Shown here: in pieces, positions 1 to 12,419 of the stretch
Position numbering within the stretch: position 1 is the stretch's first letter
Layout: each line of letters opens with the position of its first letter
NCBI GenBank assembly: GCA_022495005.1
Contig: JAGYXB010001010.1
Location: 1,736,001 to 1,800,000 of the forward strand
Direction: 5' to 3'
Length of the DNA: 64,000 bases
Origin: Rhyacophila brunnea
Lineage: Eukaryota > Arthropoda > Insecta > Trichoptera > Rhyacophilidae
Notes under the pieces: model-generated
Told to the model about the DNA's origin: nothing
The model's database searches: none
What the model saw: only the letters and a program-made list of their open reading frames with translations
Made by a program: the position numbers and the translations under genes

Positions 1-1510
1 TATTATTTACTTACATACGATACGTTTGTTTGGGAAATATTCTGGTAAAAGCGGTGAGAGACATAAGGCAAAAAAATTAAATACCAGGGTTATATTTGCC
101 AAATAATAATTTAATATAGTTTCGAATGATAAAAGAATCGTTTTAAATATTCAATTTAGAGTTTAAATACTTTTATTATTTATGATATTATTACATTATT
201 TTTTTATGAATGGAAATGCGAAAAAATCAATCGTTGTCAATCATCTTTCTTTATAATATTTTAAATGAGATATTTCGGCTAGTCACTCAGATCTCTATTG
301 TAAAATAGGTAACTGAATGAAATGTAATAATATATTAAACAACAAATTTAAAACTATTAGTTATTTAAATATATTGGAAAAAAATCTGCGTAATATTATT
401 ATAAAAAATAAGAGAGTGAAAGTCTTTATAAATAGTTTTGATATTAAACTTTATATCTATTCATACCATGCGTTATACTTTAACTATATTAGTTTAATAG
501 GGAAATGGTGCCTAAATAATAAAACAAATTAAAATATGCGGGTTGTATTATTAATTAGATACGTTAGTTTATTTTTTATTTAATAGCTTATAATTTAAAT
601 TAACAAAAAATAATAAAAGACATCTTATTATAAATTATTACATAAGCAATATTAGGCATTTTTTATTTTTAATTAATGTATACGTCATTATAGCGGTACC
701 GTGATAGCAAACGGCTATAACTGCAGTTTTATCACTTCTTTAGTTTTCTTCCATAATATTGATAATGCCATAATGCGATGTGAAAAAAAAACAAATTTAT
801 ATATATTATGAAAAATCTATCAATTGTATGAAGTTAACCAAAAATAAAAATAAATATTTTCGTATAATTTTTGAATATAATATGACAAATGGTCAGATTA
901 TTAAATTTTTGTTCGATTAACAACCAAATTAATATGTTTAAAATTATTATAATATTTTAACACTAAATTTCTGAAATTTATGCAATTCTGTCATATATTT
1001 ATATGCATGGAACGAGTTTATTCACAATACATCTAATAATACATGAAATGTAAAAAAACTCTTAGACAAAACTTAATACTTGTTTAACTCTTAGTAACTA
1101 GTCGTCAAAAATAGATATTGAAGTAGGTATATATGAATATTAATAATTGTACACTGTAAAAAGGCGTAGCTTATTTTCATTCATAGTCCAGCAAAAAATA
1201 TGGAAACCACGTGGTAGGTACTTCAAAGAATTCTCGTCAATCGCCAATTTTATCTAATTTTTTCGAATCACAGAACAGTATTCCTATTATAAAATTTGCA
1301 TGGCACACTAAATTTAACAATACTAAGCTTAATTTATCACTTAATTTAATGTTTTATTTTGAAATTTGCACCAAATTTAACGAATCGGGTGATTTTACTT
1401 ATATGCTTGAATTCTACTGTAAGAAACAATATTTGTAGTTGGGAAGTTGGGAATCTAATCGAGCGAATGTGACCTATACGTAGGCTTAAAATTCCTTATT
1501 TAGGCTATAC
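1..1510. other. AT-rich DNA, no feature recognised
   Basis: Long runs of A and T with frequent stops in all frames. Short open frames near 320-530 and 1210-1440 have biased, low-complexity composition (Asn, Ile, Lys, Leu) and match nothing I recognise. No tRNA boxes, terminal repeats or splice-site pairs stood out. Confidence 0.6.
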
Positions 1511-1863
1511 TTCAGCTGAGGCATGGTCTAAAAAGATCGTGACTGGGCGATGCGCGGATTGTGCAAATGACGCGATCCGAACGAAATATAATTTGTCATA
1601 AAAATTCAACATGCGTCATTTTAATGTTTTGTTTATTATTATATTCGTAATAATAATAGTATATTCATTGACATGTTTTCTTTTTCAAGTACACGCGGAA
1701 CGTTTTTTAGTCATCTTTACACGATTTAAGAATATATTCCTCCGACGCCATCACAAAACAAATTGACATGTTCACACCTCGACTGTTAGTCTCCGATTGG
1801 CGACGATTGCGAAATTTCGTTCCACCTACTGTTGAAAATTATTTGCCGTTTCACTTATGTATG
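1511..1863. repeat. Dispersed repeat family A, copy 1
   Basis: This stretch aligns by eye with 53,036-53,416. Shared landmarks include GGCGATGCGCGGATTG, TATATTCATTGACATGTTT, AGTCATCTTTACACGATTT and GAAAATTATTTG near the right end. The copies differ by many substitutions and small indels, so both are old. In copy 2 the minus strand has an open stretch of about 48 codons. In this copy the corresponding stretch is broken by stops. The family is not one I recognise, and no terminal inverted repeat or target duplication is clear. Confidence 0.6.
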
Positions 1864-2368
1864 CTCTTAAGAGTTTACATATTTTTGGGGGCAACATATT
1901 TTGATTCTCGAATATTTTTTGGTCACCTATAATAAATTAGATTTCTTTTTACTGGTGTTCTGTGGGTTAAGTTTATATTCAAGATTGGATAAATCAAAAA
2001 ATATAATAAATTCTTTTTACCATAAGAAGTCATGTAGCTAAACTTTACATGCTGTCTCTCTATTTTACGTATGTATCATTTTTTATCAACATATCTTTAA
2101 TTTAACATGCATAGACCAGTCAATCACCGAAAGTCTTCTTTAATTAGTTTGTGTTTTTATTACAAGAACATAGTTTAAGAACATTGTTAATCAAAAATAT
2201 GAACAGTTAAAATTTTAAATGCGATCAATTTGATGTTTATATTCGATAATTATGCGATAGCTGTGCGAGAGAAGCATCGAAGCGGGACAACATGTATTCC
2301 AGATATAATATGCCATCTTAATTCAGATCGAGTAGGTAATCGAGATTCGCATTTAACTTATAATAATC

Positions 2369-2836
2369 AATAATTACAAGATAAAAAAAACTTTTTATAT
2401 ACCACGTTTTTAAATTTTCTGTTGAATCATATAAACTTGACAATTCTATGTATTAATAATTTAGGACAAATAAGGCAATTGTCAATAAATCATTTTTTTG
2501 CTATTTTGCATCAAACAAACAATCAAATATAGAAAACTGAAATGTCATTTTGATTTCCATAGTAACGTACGTATATATTAATAATTTTGTTGCTAGAACC
2601 ACCCTCTTCCAAAATAACTTTTCATACAAAACAGAAGTAATTGAAAATGAATTCAATGCTACTTAAAGATAGCTAAAAGTATTAAAAAAATGCATTGGCA
2701 TCGTGTTCTGAGGTATTATAAAAGTTTCAAATGTCTAGCTAGTCGGAAAGTTAGTTAAAAATCGATTACAAGATTTGTACTGGATAAACAATCACCGGAC
2801 AAACAAGAATACGAGCTAAGAAATACGTGGTAAAAA
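2369..2836 (+). repeat. Dispersed repeat family B, copy 1
   Basis: One of three roughly 470-bp copies (others at 5,885-6,353 and 14,960-15,442). It begins near CTTTTTATATACCACG, passes through GTAACGTACGTATATATTAA, and ends in a conserved block containing GTCTAGCTAGTCGGAAAG, ATCACCGGACAAACAAGA and ATACGAGCTAA. Orientation is set arbitrarily so that the ACGTTGTAAAA end, seen in the other copies, is the right end. No coding potential or Pol III boxes were seen. The right end resembles a LINE 3' untranslated region, but that is only an impression. Confidence 0.65.
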
Positions 2837-4914
2837 TACAAAGGAAATACTCCAAACAAATCCAGTCCATGTCATTAAAAGTTATCTGTGGTGAAACGAT
2901 GTGGACTGCGGCATTTATTGTATTTTTCAGTTCACTAATTACGATTTAGTCTCCTAATATCAGTGAGTAGGTAATATCTTTTTTTTCAATAATCTTTTGA
3001 ATCTATGTAGGTTTTTGATAAGCCAAATCGATAGTCTTCGTGAGAAGATGCTTGCTAAATATTTGCATAACAATAATAATTTATATTATATTCTACCTAT
3101 AAATACATACATTTTTAGTTGGCTGACCACTTTAAACTCAGACAAAAAAAAACTGTTTTTATTCGTTTATCTTGGCTAAAGTATCAAAGATGTTTTTAGG
3201 ATACACTAAGTATAATAATAAGAATTTTAATTAAAATTTGATGACATTAATAAATTTTCGATAGAATTTTATTTCACAGGATGTTTATGGCGAATTGACA
3301 ATAAATATCGTTTATTTGGGCAAGATAATCACAATACTTAACGTTAATTCTTATCTAAGAAAAAAGCTATAGAAACGATAAAATCTCAAACATTTATGTA
3401 AAGGAAATAAGGGGGCGATTTCGTATTATTATATTATGATACGTAAGAGATAACATCCCAACATTATATTATGTAGGTATTATTATAAGCCTTGTATATT
3501 TATCATCGCTTTATTAGACGCCAAAGCCGATAATCTGTTAATGCCACAATATATTTTTGAAGGTCTTTTCAATACCTAATAATTAATATTATGAATATTT
3601 AAAATAACTTATTTGTGGGGTTTTTTGATGATTCACCATTAACATTAATGTCAAAGTTACATGTGGATCTACTGTCATACCGTATTCAGGTTCTCTTGAA
3701 GCTTATGGCTAACTACGTAACTGTTTTTAGCCATGTTATGTTTTAAATTATCTCATTAGAATCAGTCACACTCAGACTTTTTACATCACATTTAGCAATG
3801 TAGCGATTTATTACTTTGGATTATTTATGAACTCTATGGAAAGTTTCATTTCCATAATTTGAATATTTACTGTATTTGACTTTAACCACTCATTGGTTAT
3901 TTAAAATTAATGAAGTTAAACGTATTTTTATGTACTGGCGTAAATAAACCAATATAAAAAGAATGAGAGGACGAAATACGTCATAAAATATAATATACGA
4001 GAAAGTGTTTTGAGAGTTACGAGAATTGTAGTCTGAACAATGTGAATAAATGGAGATACGCACACTGACAACAAGACATCTCATACACAAAACGGTCTAG
4101 TGGTCATGAAAACTGCTCCCCAATAACTCTGGCTAACTGGTTCCTATTAAAATGTATGTGAGCGAGACTATAACAAAACAGCATCACGCATCCTTACTGC
4201 CAGAATCATCTGAGCGTCCATAAGAAAAATACGTGTTTCGTTATGCTATATTTGCTGAACAATGTTCACAGAAGAGAAGCAAATAGAATAAAATAAAGTA
4301 AAAGTGAAAAAACGACCGGTTTTTTACAATAAATTGGCAAAGATATCAGTTTAAACAATAGCAAATGAGAAGAAGTAACTCAAATACTTGTTGATGACAT
4401 CGTTTTTGTCTGCGTATACGTAATAATAAGATGCAGAAACCAGCAACTTCGATGACGTCCATATTCACACTAACCAAGAAATTTGCGGTAGTTGAAAGAC
4501 TGATTTGACTTAGTGTGCGCTATGTTCTAGTCAAAACGGTTTTGTCTCACTTTTTTGATAAAGACAATTCCGACTAAAAAATGTCTTGACTAAAGTGTAT
4601 TAATAATGTTCCATGTGAATTAACTACAAGTTCGGGAATGACCATTGACAGGCTATTTGCAAAAACATTTGGATCAATGTCAATTAAGAATGTTTATATA
4701 AAAGATGTTGAATAAACCCTACTTCTATATACATAATATGGAGCTTACACACGTAAAAATCAGATAAAAAAAGACCTCTGGGACTACTGATTTTTTTTTC
4801 TAATTAGTGAAGATAGTGATCACTGAAATTACAAGCATTGCCAATAATCTCCCTCCATCTATAATAGCGATTCTGCACTGATCAAGATCCTTAAGTTATT
4901 ATTGATTCAGGCAT
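2837..4914. other. AT-rich DNA, no feature recognised
   Basis: No coding region or repeat recognised. A weak TATA-like stretch followed by AATAAA near 4,695-4,715 superficially resembles an LTR core, but no LTR boundaries are visible. Confidence 0.55.
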
Positions 4915-5037
4915 TTTCTTTATGATGTTGCTCCATCTGGAAGAGAGCACGTCGTGGCAACCTCATCTCTTCGACGTCACCAGAGATCAATCTTATCTAT
5001 AGGCTGCTCGGAGTCTACCTGTGACGACAAGCTTACC
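4915..5037 (-). pseudogene. Possible decayed non-LTR reverse-transcriptase C-terminal scrap
   Basis: On the minus strand a short frame reads KLVVTGRLRA, and farther on SSRWSNI. This recalls the LEKLVVTGRVEG ... TRWSDQI region found near the C-terminus of RTE-like reverse transcriptases. Stops and a frame change lie between the two pieces. Only about 40 codons are involved, so the call is tentative. Confidence 0.35.
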
Positions 5038-5884
5038 AGTTTTAATCGGCACTCACTAATTTTGTATTAGATTCGTTTATGTTAAGGCTAAAATCAGGAC
5101 TTGTTTATAAAAGCTTTGAAATTTTGGATAACTTGTAAACTTATTTTTTTTTAAGATTTATCAATATAATATTAACGTTTAAAACTTTAAAGCTTTATAG
5201 AAGTTCATTTAACATAATCTAAGGTGCCATAACAACATTTATTAGAGCCGTTTGCCATCTTGCACAAACAGTGAAGAAGTTAAACTTCTGCTGCGCATGG
5301 CAGCCACACATTCTTTTCGAATACCTACTTATCAATAAAAATTATTAACAAAAAATTAAACGAATACAATACGTATGTAAAAAACAAATTAAATAAACAT
5401 ATGTCAAAACAATGTAGGTATGTGTTAAAAATATGAAATCAAACACACATATCAGTCGTCTAGTGGGTGTTTTAATTTTGAGATGTGTACACATTATGTA
5501 TGTATATAGCCAATTTTGAAGTTATTTGTTCATCGGAATAACCTTATCCTACACAATAATAATTTATGATAAATAAACCTACATGCAATTTGTTATAATG
5601 TTATTTTAAATCGCAGGTGCTTTGTATTTAGGTGACATTAGCAATTTGCTTACTGTCAAGTAAAAATTGGCAATAAATTATAAAATTTCGAAACGCAATA
5701 ATTTGCATTATATACTTACTTTAGTATTGTAATTTACTATCAAGCGATTGCATTCTATAAGATACGTATTTCATAAAATGATGATGGTTGAGGAATTGAC
5801 AAAACAATATTAAGTGATAACACGAAAAATAATATTTTTTTGTGCTTAATTTTTAATGGCGCTAAGTCAAGTGTATCTCTGACA

Positions 5885-6353
5885 AATAATTAAAAATAAT
5901 TACAAAATAAAAAGAACTTTTTATATACAACGTTTTTAAATTTTCTGTTGAATCATATAAACTTGACTTGATTAGCTTAAACGATCAAAAAAGTGTGTAC
6001 TTGTTAGAAATAATACTGAAATGTCGTTTTGATTTCAATAGTAACGCACGTATATATTAATAATTTAGTTGCTATGACCCTGGACCTCTAACAACCAATA
6101 ATAGTGGATTGGATTACGGATTTCTTCCGAAATAACTTTTCATACAAAACAGAATTAACTAAAAATGAATTCAGTTCTACTTAAAGATGGCCAACAGTAT
6201 TAAAAGAATGCATTGGCATCGTGTTCTGATATATTCTAAAAGTTTAAAATGTCTAGCTAGTCAGAAAGTTAGTTAAAATAGATTGCAAGGTTTGTACCGG
6301 ACAAACAACCACCGGAAAAATGAGAATACGAGCTAATAAAAACGTTGTAAAAT
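5885..6353 (+). repeat. Dispersed repeat family B, copy 2
   Basis: Same order of landmarks as the copies at 2.4 and 15 kb, ending in AATAAAAACGTTGTAAAA. It contains a small extra segment near 6,080-6,115 not present at the same place in copy 1. It runs directly into a LINE-like 3' tail, so this may be a composite insertion. Confidence 0.65.
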
Positions 6354-6369
6354 AGAGAGCATCAGTAAG

Positions 6370-6765
6370 TGGTTTATTCTCCCAAGGTGCAGAACCAACC
6401 TGGCATTGGTAGTGCCAATTAGGAGGGCGATAAATATTTTCAACTAATTTGCTTCAGGTATTGATTCTACTTGCGTTAGGGTGAGTTTAGGTGGACGCTT
6501 TTTTATAAATTCTTAAAATAAGGTCTTCTGAGCAAACTTGGTGTACTTCTTTGAACTTCTATAGATGTGTAATTATATTTTCACTGCTTTTGTATGTTTA
6601 TATTATATTCTCTTTTTATAATTTTCATTTTTATCGTTTTTATTACTTTTCTTCTTTATAATAATGTCTCATGTCATGTTGTGAACGTCTTAAACTTATA
6701 ATTTGTAATGTCCACAATATGTTAAAAAAATAAATTGAAATTAAATTGAAATACCTAAAACAATT
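6370..6765 (+). repeat. Possible LINE 3'UTR with short tandem tail
   Basis: The segment carries ACCTGGCATTGGTAGTGCCA and is loosely echoed at 50,100-50,160. It ends in A-rich sequence with repeated TTGAAAT units near 6,735-6,755, the kind of short tandem tail some non-LTR retrotransposons leave. No protein-coding part is visible, so the assignment rests on the tail alone. Confidence 0.3.
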
Positions 6766-6769
6766 AAAA

Positions 6770-9488
6770 TTAATTCATTTTGTTCAGTAGAGATCACCAC
6801 CACACAATATAAACTCTTGTTCCTTAAAACTACATTTATGTTTTTAGAAATATGATTTGTCGCCTTTTATAAGACAAGTTTCAAATATGTTGCATGTGAA
6901 TGAGATGCATACATTTTATTGTAAATTATAATAAACAAGATTCGTCATCAATATATCTGATTTACTAAATACTTCTTTTATCAGGTACTTTCGCTATACT
7001 TGATTATTTTATGAATCCAGCGGGAGTTTTCGAACTATGAATATCTCTTCAATACAAATGGTTAACGATTGTTGGGTAATGATATATTCTTCTAGTAATG
7101 TGGTATAACCTCAGTCCTAGGTAATTGCTACTGAGATATTTTCAGTCATAAAAATACTGATGTTCCTCATCAGAAGGTATAATGCGGGGTGGGTCTGGTT
7201 TGGCGGGAAATTGAAGATTATTACGCTTTTTATGTACTCGTACAATACGTTTGTTAACTTTATGACAAATTTTTGATTAATGTTCTTTCTTATTTCATTT
7301 ACTAAGAATAACATAGCATGGTGCGAGAGATACTTGTTATACCTACATGTATAATTATATGAATATACATTTTTGTTATTGATACAAATTAATCATTTGT
7401 TTATATTATAAAAAATCTGCATTGATTATTATGTAAAATTTAAGTGTGAATGCTGTTGATGTTTTAATGTAAGTTTTTTCCATAAATAACACATTTTATA
7501 CACTTTTTACACTTATTGTATTACATCAAATAAAAACAATTTTGATAATTTTTTTTAATTTTTATTCGTTGAGGATATAAAAGACCCAAACAATAATTAG
7601 ACAAGACGTAAACACTAGAATGTTGGCATACTTTTAGCATATCATGAGAGATCCTGAGAAATATCAACATCTGCATCGTCTAATTCATGGAAACATTTTT
7701 GGTAAGCGAGACATTGGCAGAAAACAAACGTAATAGCTCAAAAATTAATAAAATTTGAAATACCTTAGATATCTACTGGAAAATCATTAAAAATACGACT
7801 CCCATCTAAATCCATATTCATTGGATTTGCACTAAAATGCTTTACCAAAAAAGCTACGTGCGCACTGTTTTATTACTAGTTTAACTATGAATTAGTAGTT
7901 TTTACCTTATGAAGTGCATAACAAATTTCAGTAATTTTGGCATTAGGCTTTTGTGATTTAAATTAAGAAATCAATTAGGTACCTTAGTTATTAGCCAACG
8001 TAAAAATATCTTCAAAATATAGTTAAAACGTACTTGCAAATATTTTTCAAGTACATCAATTTCAATTCGAATCACAAAATTTATTCAATACATTTTATAA
8101 TTTAACATTCTTTATTAAATATACTTAATTTAAAAATACCTCATACATTATACCTATTTCAAATTGTGGCTACAATTAAATAACTTTATATTGGAGTCAC
8201 GTCTTATGTAAATTAATGTTAGTTTTTATAGTCAGTATATGTAAATAATACAAAGATATGCACAACTCCTGAAAAAATACGTAGCTATTTTTGTAGTTCT
8301 AGATTATTTAAATATTATAACAACTACTTCGTTTAACGATACGCTGAATCAAATTCATTTATAATATTACTACATTTTTCAAAAAAAAAACTGTTTCTTT
8401 ATTAAAATATACAACGGGTTACATAGGTTTGTTTGTGTTTGGAAGTTGTAATTTGCGGCAGACAAATCCAATGATGGCATTTGAATAAGTGACATTCGCG
8501 ACACGACAAAACGTGCTTACCACTATCTATTTACTCGTTGTAAAGTTGTGTACATTCTGAAATGCCAGAGTGCGATTGACAGACAAATGAAAAACTCTCG
8601 AGCCTTGTTTAATTTTATACTTACCAAAATGCTAATATACACAGGTACAGTGAGTTTTTTTACGATCACAAAAAGACTTGATAGCATTATAATATACCTA
8701 CTTATTTATTGATTATAAAAATACTGCATTTAGATACTTGGGTACCATGTAGTGACAAAAAATTCAATATGAAATAACAAGAACTTGTGATCTTGTTACA
8801 TTTATTTATCAAGTCGATAACGAATATGTAGACAACATTCGAATTGTTAGATATTTCGATTTACATATTATTTCCATTTTGTTAAAGTATAATATTATAT
8901 TCAGTTTAAAATTATGCCAGACTAACACCGCATACAAAACGCTCCAATAGTTCAACGTATGCGTTCTTTTCAAATTGTTTTCATTATCTCCAAAGAATCA
9001 GAGTCAATATTTTATATTAAATTCACCCACAATAAGAAAAAATCTACTTTACAAAAACTTTAAAACTATAAGGCGTTGTGAAAATATTTTATATTATTTA
9101 TGGCTGTCAATGCAATTTTTTCAAACTGTTTGATGATGCTAAAATATGATAATAAAAAATCGCTGTGGTTAAGTTTGGGGTCACATTGGGGTTAGTTGTA
9201 GACCTGTGTATGTTAAAAGTTGGAGTGTGTGATTGGAATGGTGAATGAAAGTAGAATTTGATGGTTAGTGTGAGCGGATCATTAAGTTTATTCTGTATCT
9301 CTAATGGCTAGACTCTAGAGCGTTATGCACAAGTGAGTGGCACCTTTTAAGTCTATTCTTACTTGTGGATGCGTTTTCTATGATTCTGATTATACGTAAT
9401 ACTTTGTCTTACACAGTCATAAAATTTTCACTTCGGTGCACTATTTCATGTATAAACTTTCAATTGCATTTAATATATATATAATTAT
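6770..9488. other. AT-rich DNA, no feature recognised
   Basis: No supported gene or recognisable repeat. The open frame on the minus strand at 7,117-7,314 shows no family resemblance and looks like chance. Confidence 0.55.
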
Positions 9489-9528
9489 ATGAGTATGTGT
9501 CTGTGTCTGTGTATGTGTATGTGTACAT
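9489..9528. repeat. Degenerate GT microsatellite
   Basis: Alternating GT with interruptions (units such as TGTGTCTG and TGTATG) over about 40 bp, preceded by a short AT-dinucleotide run. Confidence 0.7.
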
Positions 9529-9730
9529 TAGAGCTCGGCGCAACAAATCGGTTGACACCTTACTTATTTTGATACAATATATCAATGACATTAATATGGA
9601 CGAAGTATCTGGAAAAAAATGACACTCACTTTCTTGTCGGGTCTGCCGAATGGCATAATCTGTTCTAATGCCATTACAATAAAAATCATATTGCTATAAA
9701 TTCCCGATGCGTGATATCACATAATGGAAA

Positions 9731-10069
9731 TTGCGTGACGTCTACCTATACATGTGCGAATGTCGCTATGCACGAATTTACTTGCTAGCTACTGTATTAA
9801 GTGCGTTGTCCATTAATAATACCATTGCAATATATACTCCGGGTACTACATGCAAAGATTGTTGGGCGACTGACGAAATTCATGCCTCTAACGCCGCCCT
9901 TTTGAATATATTTGAAATTAAAGGCGTATTAAATTACTTCCAATTTCGTGTTATGCTCATACTACGTATGTTATTCCGTACATACTATAAAGAAATGTGT
10001 AGTTCTACGTTAAACGCACTTAGCTACTGTCGCTATTTGAATAAAAATCTGACGTTATTTTGCTTATAA
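9731..10069 (+). other. Unrecognised 112-codon open reading frame
   Basis: This open frame of 112 codons lies in a patch noticeably less AT-rich than its surroundings. The predicted protein starts MRDVYLYMCECRYARIYL and has six or seven scattered cysteines, but I recognise no domain, signal peptide or convincing membrane segment. There is no splice-site pair framing it and no similar frame elsewhere in the window. It could be a fragment of a transposon, an old exon or a chance frame. Conservation in a related genome would be needed to call it a gene. Confidence 0.15.
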
Positions 10070-10084
10070 TTTATTATACATTTA

Positions 10085-10180
10085 ATTTAATCAAACGCAA
10101 TTTTTTTAGTACTTATTCCACTTTTAATAAATAAATCTGGACCGGTTTCGTCCACTTCAGAGTGACATTAGATTAAATCA
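10085..10180 (-). repeat. Dispersed repeat family C, copy 1
   Basis: Matches 50,815-50,905 over about 95 bp. Read on the minus strand it contains TCTGAAGTGGACGAAACC followed by GGTCC, then an A-rich stretch with AAAAGTGGAATAAGTAC. The CTGAAG ... GACGAAAC pattern partly resembles a hammerhead ribozyme core but lacks a recognisable stem II. Confidence 0.5.
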
Positions 10181-11094
10181 ATAATACAATCCATTACCAC
10201 CATTAATTGACAGTTAACACAATAAAATAAAGTGTAGTAATCAGGTAAGGTATAATTATTTCATAAGACTTTTTATCGATTTGATATTGCTAAATTAATA
10301 TAGTAGGTACTGAATAAAAATGTGCCTACTTATGTCATAGAAAAATTTTGAGAACCAAATTACGTAATTTAAATTAATAATGGAGATTAATTAAACTAAG
10401 TAACTAAGTATTAAAAATATCATTTAAATTATTGCTTATAGGATAAATAATTATCAGTTTTGCCGATAATGTAAAATTAAGCTACCATGACTTACATCAT
10501 TCTGTAGTGCAAATATTGTGCCATTTCCTTTAGATGAGTCATTTCATATCAATTGTCGGACCAAACTTCCTTAATAATGTAGTTTAATTGTTGCCATTAT
10601 GTTGAAATTAAATCCCACTAAAGTGCTACCCAAGTCAAATTATATTTTCGCATACAATGTATTTTTTGTGCAATTTCCTTTTGAAATATTTTTTTCAACC
10701 GAGATTTATTATCTAAGCTATTATTTAAAATGTATCTATTACCTACAATTAGATTTTGATTTTTCATAACAAAAGTAATTCAATAATTAGAGTATTTAAA
10801 TCTTTTAACATGGGTTGGGGTCTCGACCCCGTGGTCGAGGAAAAATAGCATGTTTTCTCAATCAATGTAACTACCTCGTTTATTAAAGAACAATTAATAC
10901 TTGTTTGACACTCCATCTAATAGCTATGTATTTAGTTTTAGTATGAGTTTTTGGTCATATTATGTAAATATCTATAATAATTTATGAAATTCAAAAACAA
11001 TGTTTAAATTTAATAAGACCTAAAGAAACCGAATACCTGACAAAAACGATACAAATAAATGCCAATATGTTTCAATTTAATTTTCTTACGGCAA

Positions 11095-11273
11095 AATTAT
11101 TGCAATATAATATACTGTATCTGCTGAAACAAGTTTACTTTAATTTTTAAATTGAATATGATAGAAAATAAACTATCGGGAAAACCTATAATTCGCGCTT
11201 GAAACATAAAAGGGCTGTTTATAACAAATATTAAAAATATATATTCATATCGGTATTTGAAAAAAGACGCCTC
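11095..11273. mobile_element. Diverged end of the MITE family seen at 36.2 kb
   Basis: Shares CGCTTGAAACATAAAA, a CTGAAACAA block and the terminal AGACGCCTC with the right half of the element at 36,209-36,701, in the same orientation. The left terminus is not visible, so this is a truncated or very diverged copy. Confidence 0.45.
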
Positions 11274-11649
11274 AATTATTAAATAATAATAAAATAATAA
11301 TATTCTGCAAAATATAATACAAGTTTAATGCAAGATTGTTCAAATAATAATAGAGAATGAATGCTAATGATTGTATTAACCGGTTATTGTCATAAGATGT
11401 ATTTTTATCTTTATTTTAAAAACTGCTACTGCATTACATTGGAGTCTATTAGTGTTACTTTTAAAAGTGGTGGATTAAAAAAGCTTTAGTGTATCTCTAG
11501 GGTCAGTACTAATAAAAATAAATAATTATTATAAACGCCAATGGTTACATCGTTTCAACTAAACAAAGTATTTTAGAAATACAGACTGAAAATATGAAAT
11601 AAAATTGTATATAAATGAATTGACTTTAATTTATTTTTAGATATTTTAT

Positions 11650-12398
11650 CTCTCTTCTTGTTCATGTACTCATGGCTGAGGATCGTGACTACATTTAAAT
11701 TTTGCCATCCTTTGAGCGACCAAGACTTTCCATTCTTCTCGATCTTCCGCTTCTCTCAGGGCAGAATGGATCGTGCCCCAGTCAGTTCTTTCACTTGGTC
11801 GCTCCATAGCGCAGACGCTCTTCCTCTGCTTCGCCTTCCCTGGAGTCTACCCAAAACTACTAGTCTTTCCAGGTTGTCCGGTTCGCGCCTGACAATATGT
11901 CTAAAAAACTGCAGAATTATTCTCAGACATATCGTCGAGAGCCGTTCCTTTATCTTCAGTCTCTGGATGATTGACTAGTTCATCTTGTGCTCCGTCCAAG
12001 AAATGCAAAGCATTCGGCGCCAACACCACATCTCAAAGGTATCAATTGCCTTCCGTTCTCTTGCCTTCAGGGTCCACGACTCGACTCCGTTTAGAAATAT
12101 CGAGAACACTAATGTTTGCACAAGCATCATTTTTGTAGCAATCGAAATTCCTCGATCCTTCCATAATATAGTAATAAGGCGTGTCATCGCATTTTTTGCA
12201 ATATGTGTGCGCCTTCTTATTTCCGCTTCGCATCCGCCCTTTTCACTGATGGTAGATCCAAGATATACAATTTCGTCGACTGTTTCAAGGTATTTAGAGT
12301 GTACTTGGTGTTGGCAGAAGGTTGGCCCGATCAACAACCATTAACTTGGTCTTATTCCTATTAATAAGGAGGCCGTATTTGCGACTCTCTTCCTTTAC
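11650..12398 (-). pseudogene. RTE-like non-LTR retrotransposon, reverse transcriptase C-terminal part
   Basis: Reading the minus strand, the piece begins with ESRKYGLLINRNKTKLMVV, shifts frame near 12,310, and continues EIVYLGSTISEKGGCEAEIR and IFLNGVESWTLKARERK to MWCWRRMLCISWTEHKMN. An in-frame TAG at 11,975-11,977 breaks it; the same frame goes on as IIQRLKIKERL, then FFRHIVRREPDNLERLVVLG, then RRSRGRASALWSDQVKELTG. These blocks (YLGS, GxExW, RRM, WxDH, HIxRR, RGR, WSDQ) are typical of the end of the reverse-transcriptase domain and the C-terminal tail of RTE-like endonuclease-reverse transcriptases in insects. The endonuclease domain and the YxDD catalytic motif are missing, so this is a 5'-truncated dead copy. 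Confidence 0.88.
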
Positions 12399-12419
12399 CC
12401 GGAATATATATCTATATTT

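Noticed and set aside
2915..2975. Possible exon after TATTTTTCAG
   Set aside because: The acceptor is acceptable, but there is no convincing donor and the interval is AT-rich with stops in all frames.
10244..10255. CAGGTAAGG as a second recursive splice site
   Set aside because: The donor is strong, but the preceding bases are purine-rich with no pyrimidine tract, so no acceptor is present.
11985..12344. 119-codon plus-strand open frame, and another at 11,658-11,978
   Set aside because: They are antisense shadows of the RTE-like reverse transcriptase, whose recognisable motifs are on the minus strand.
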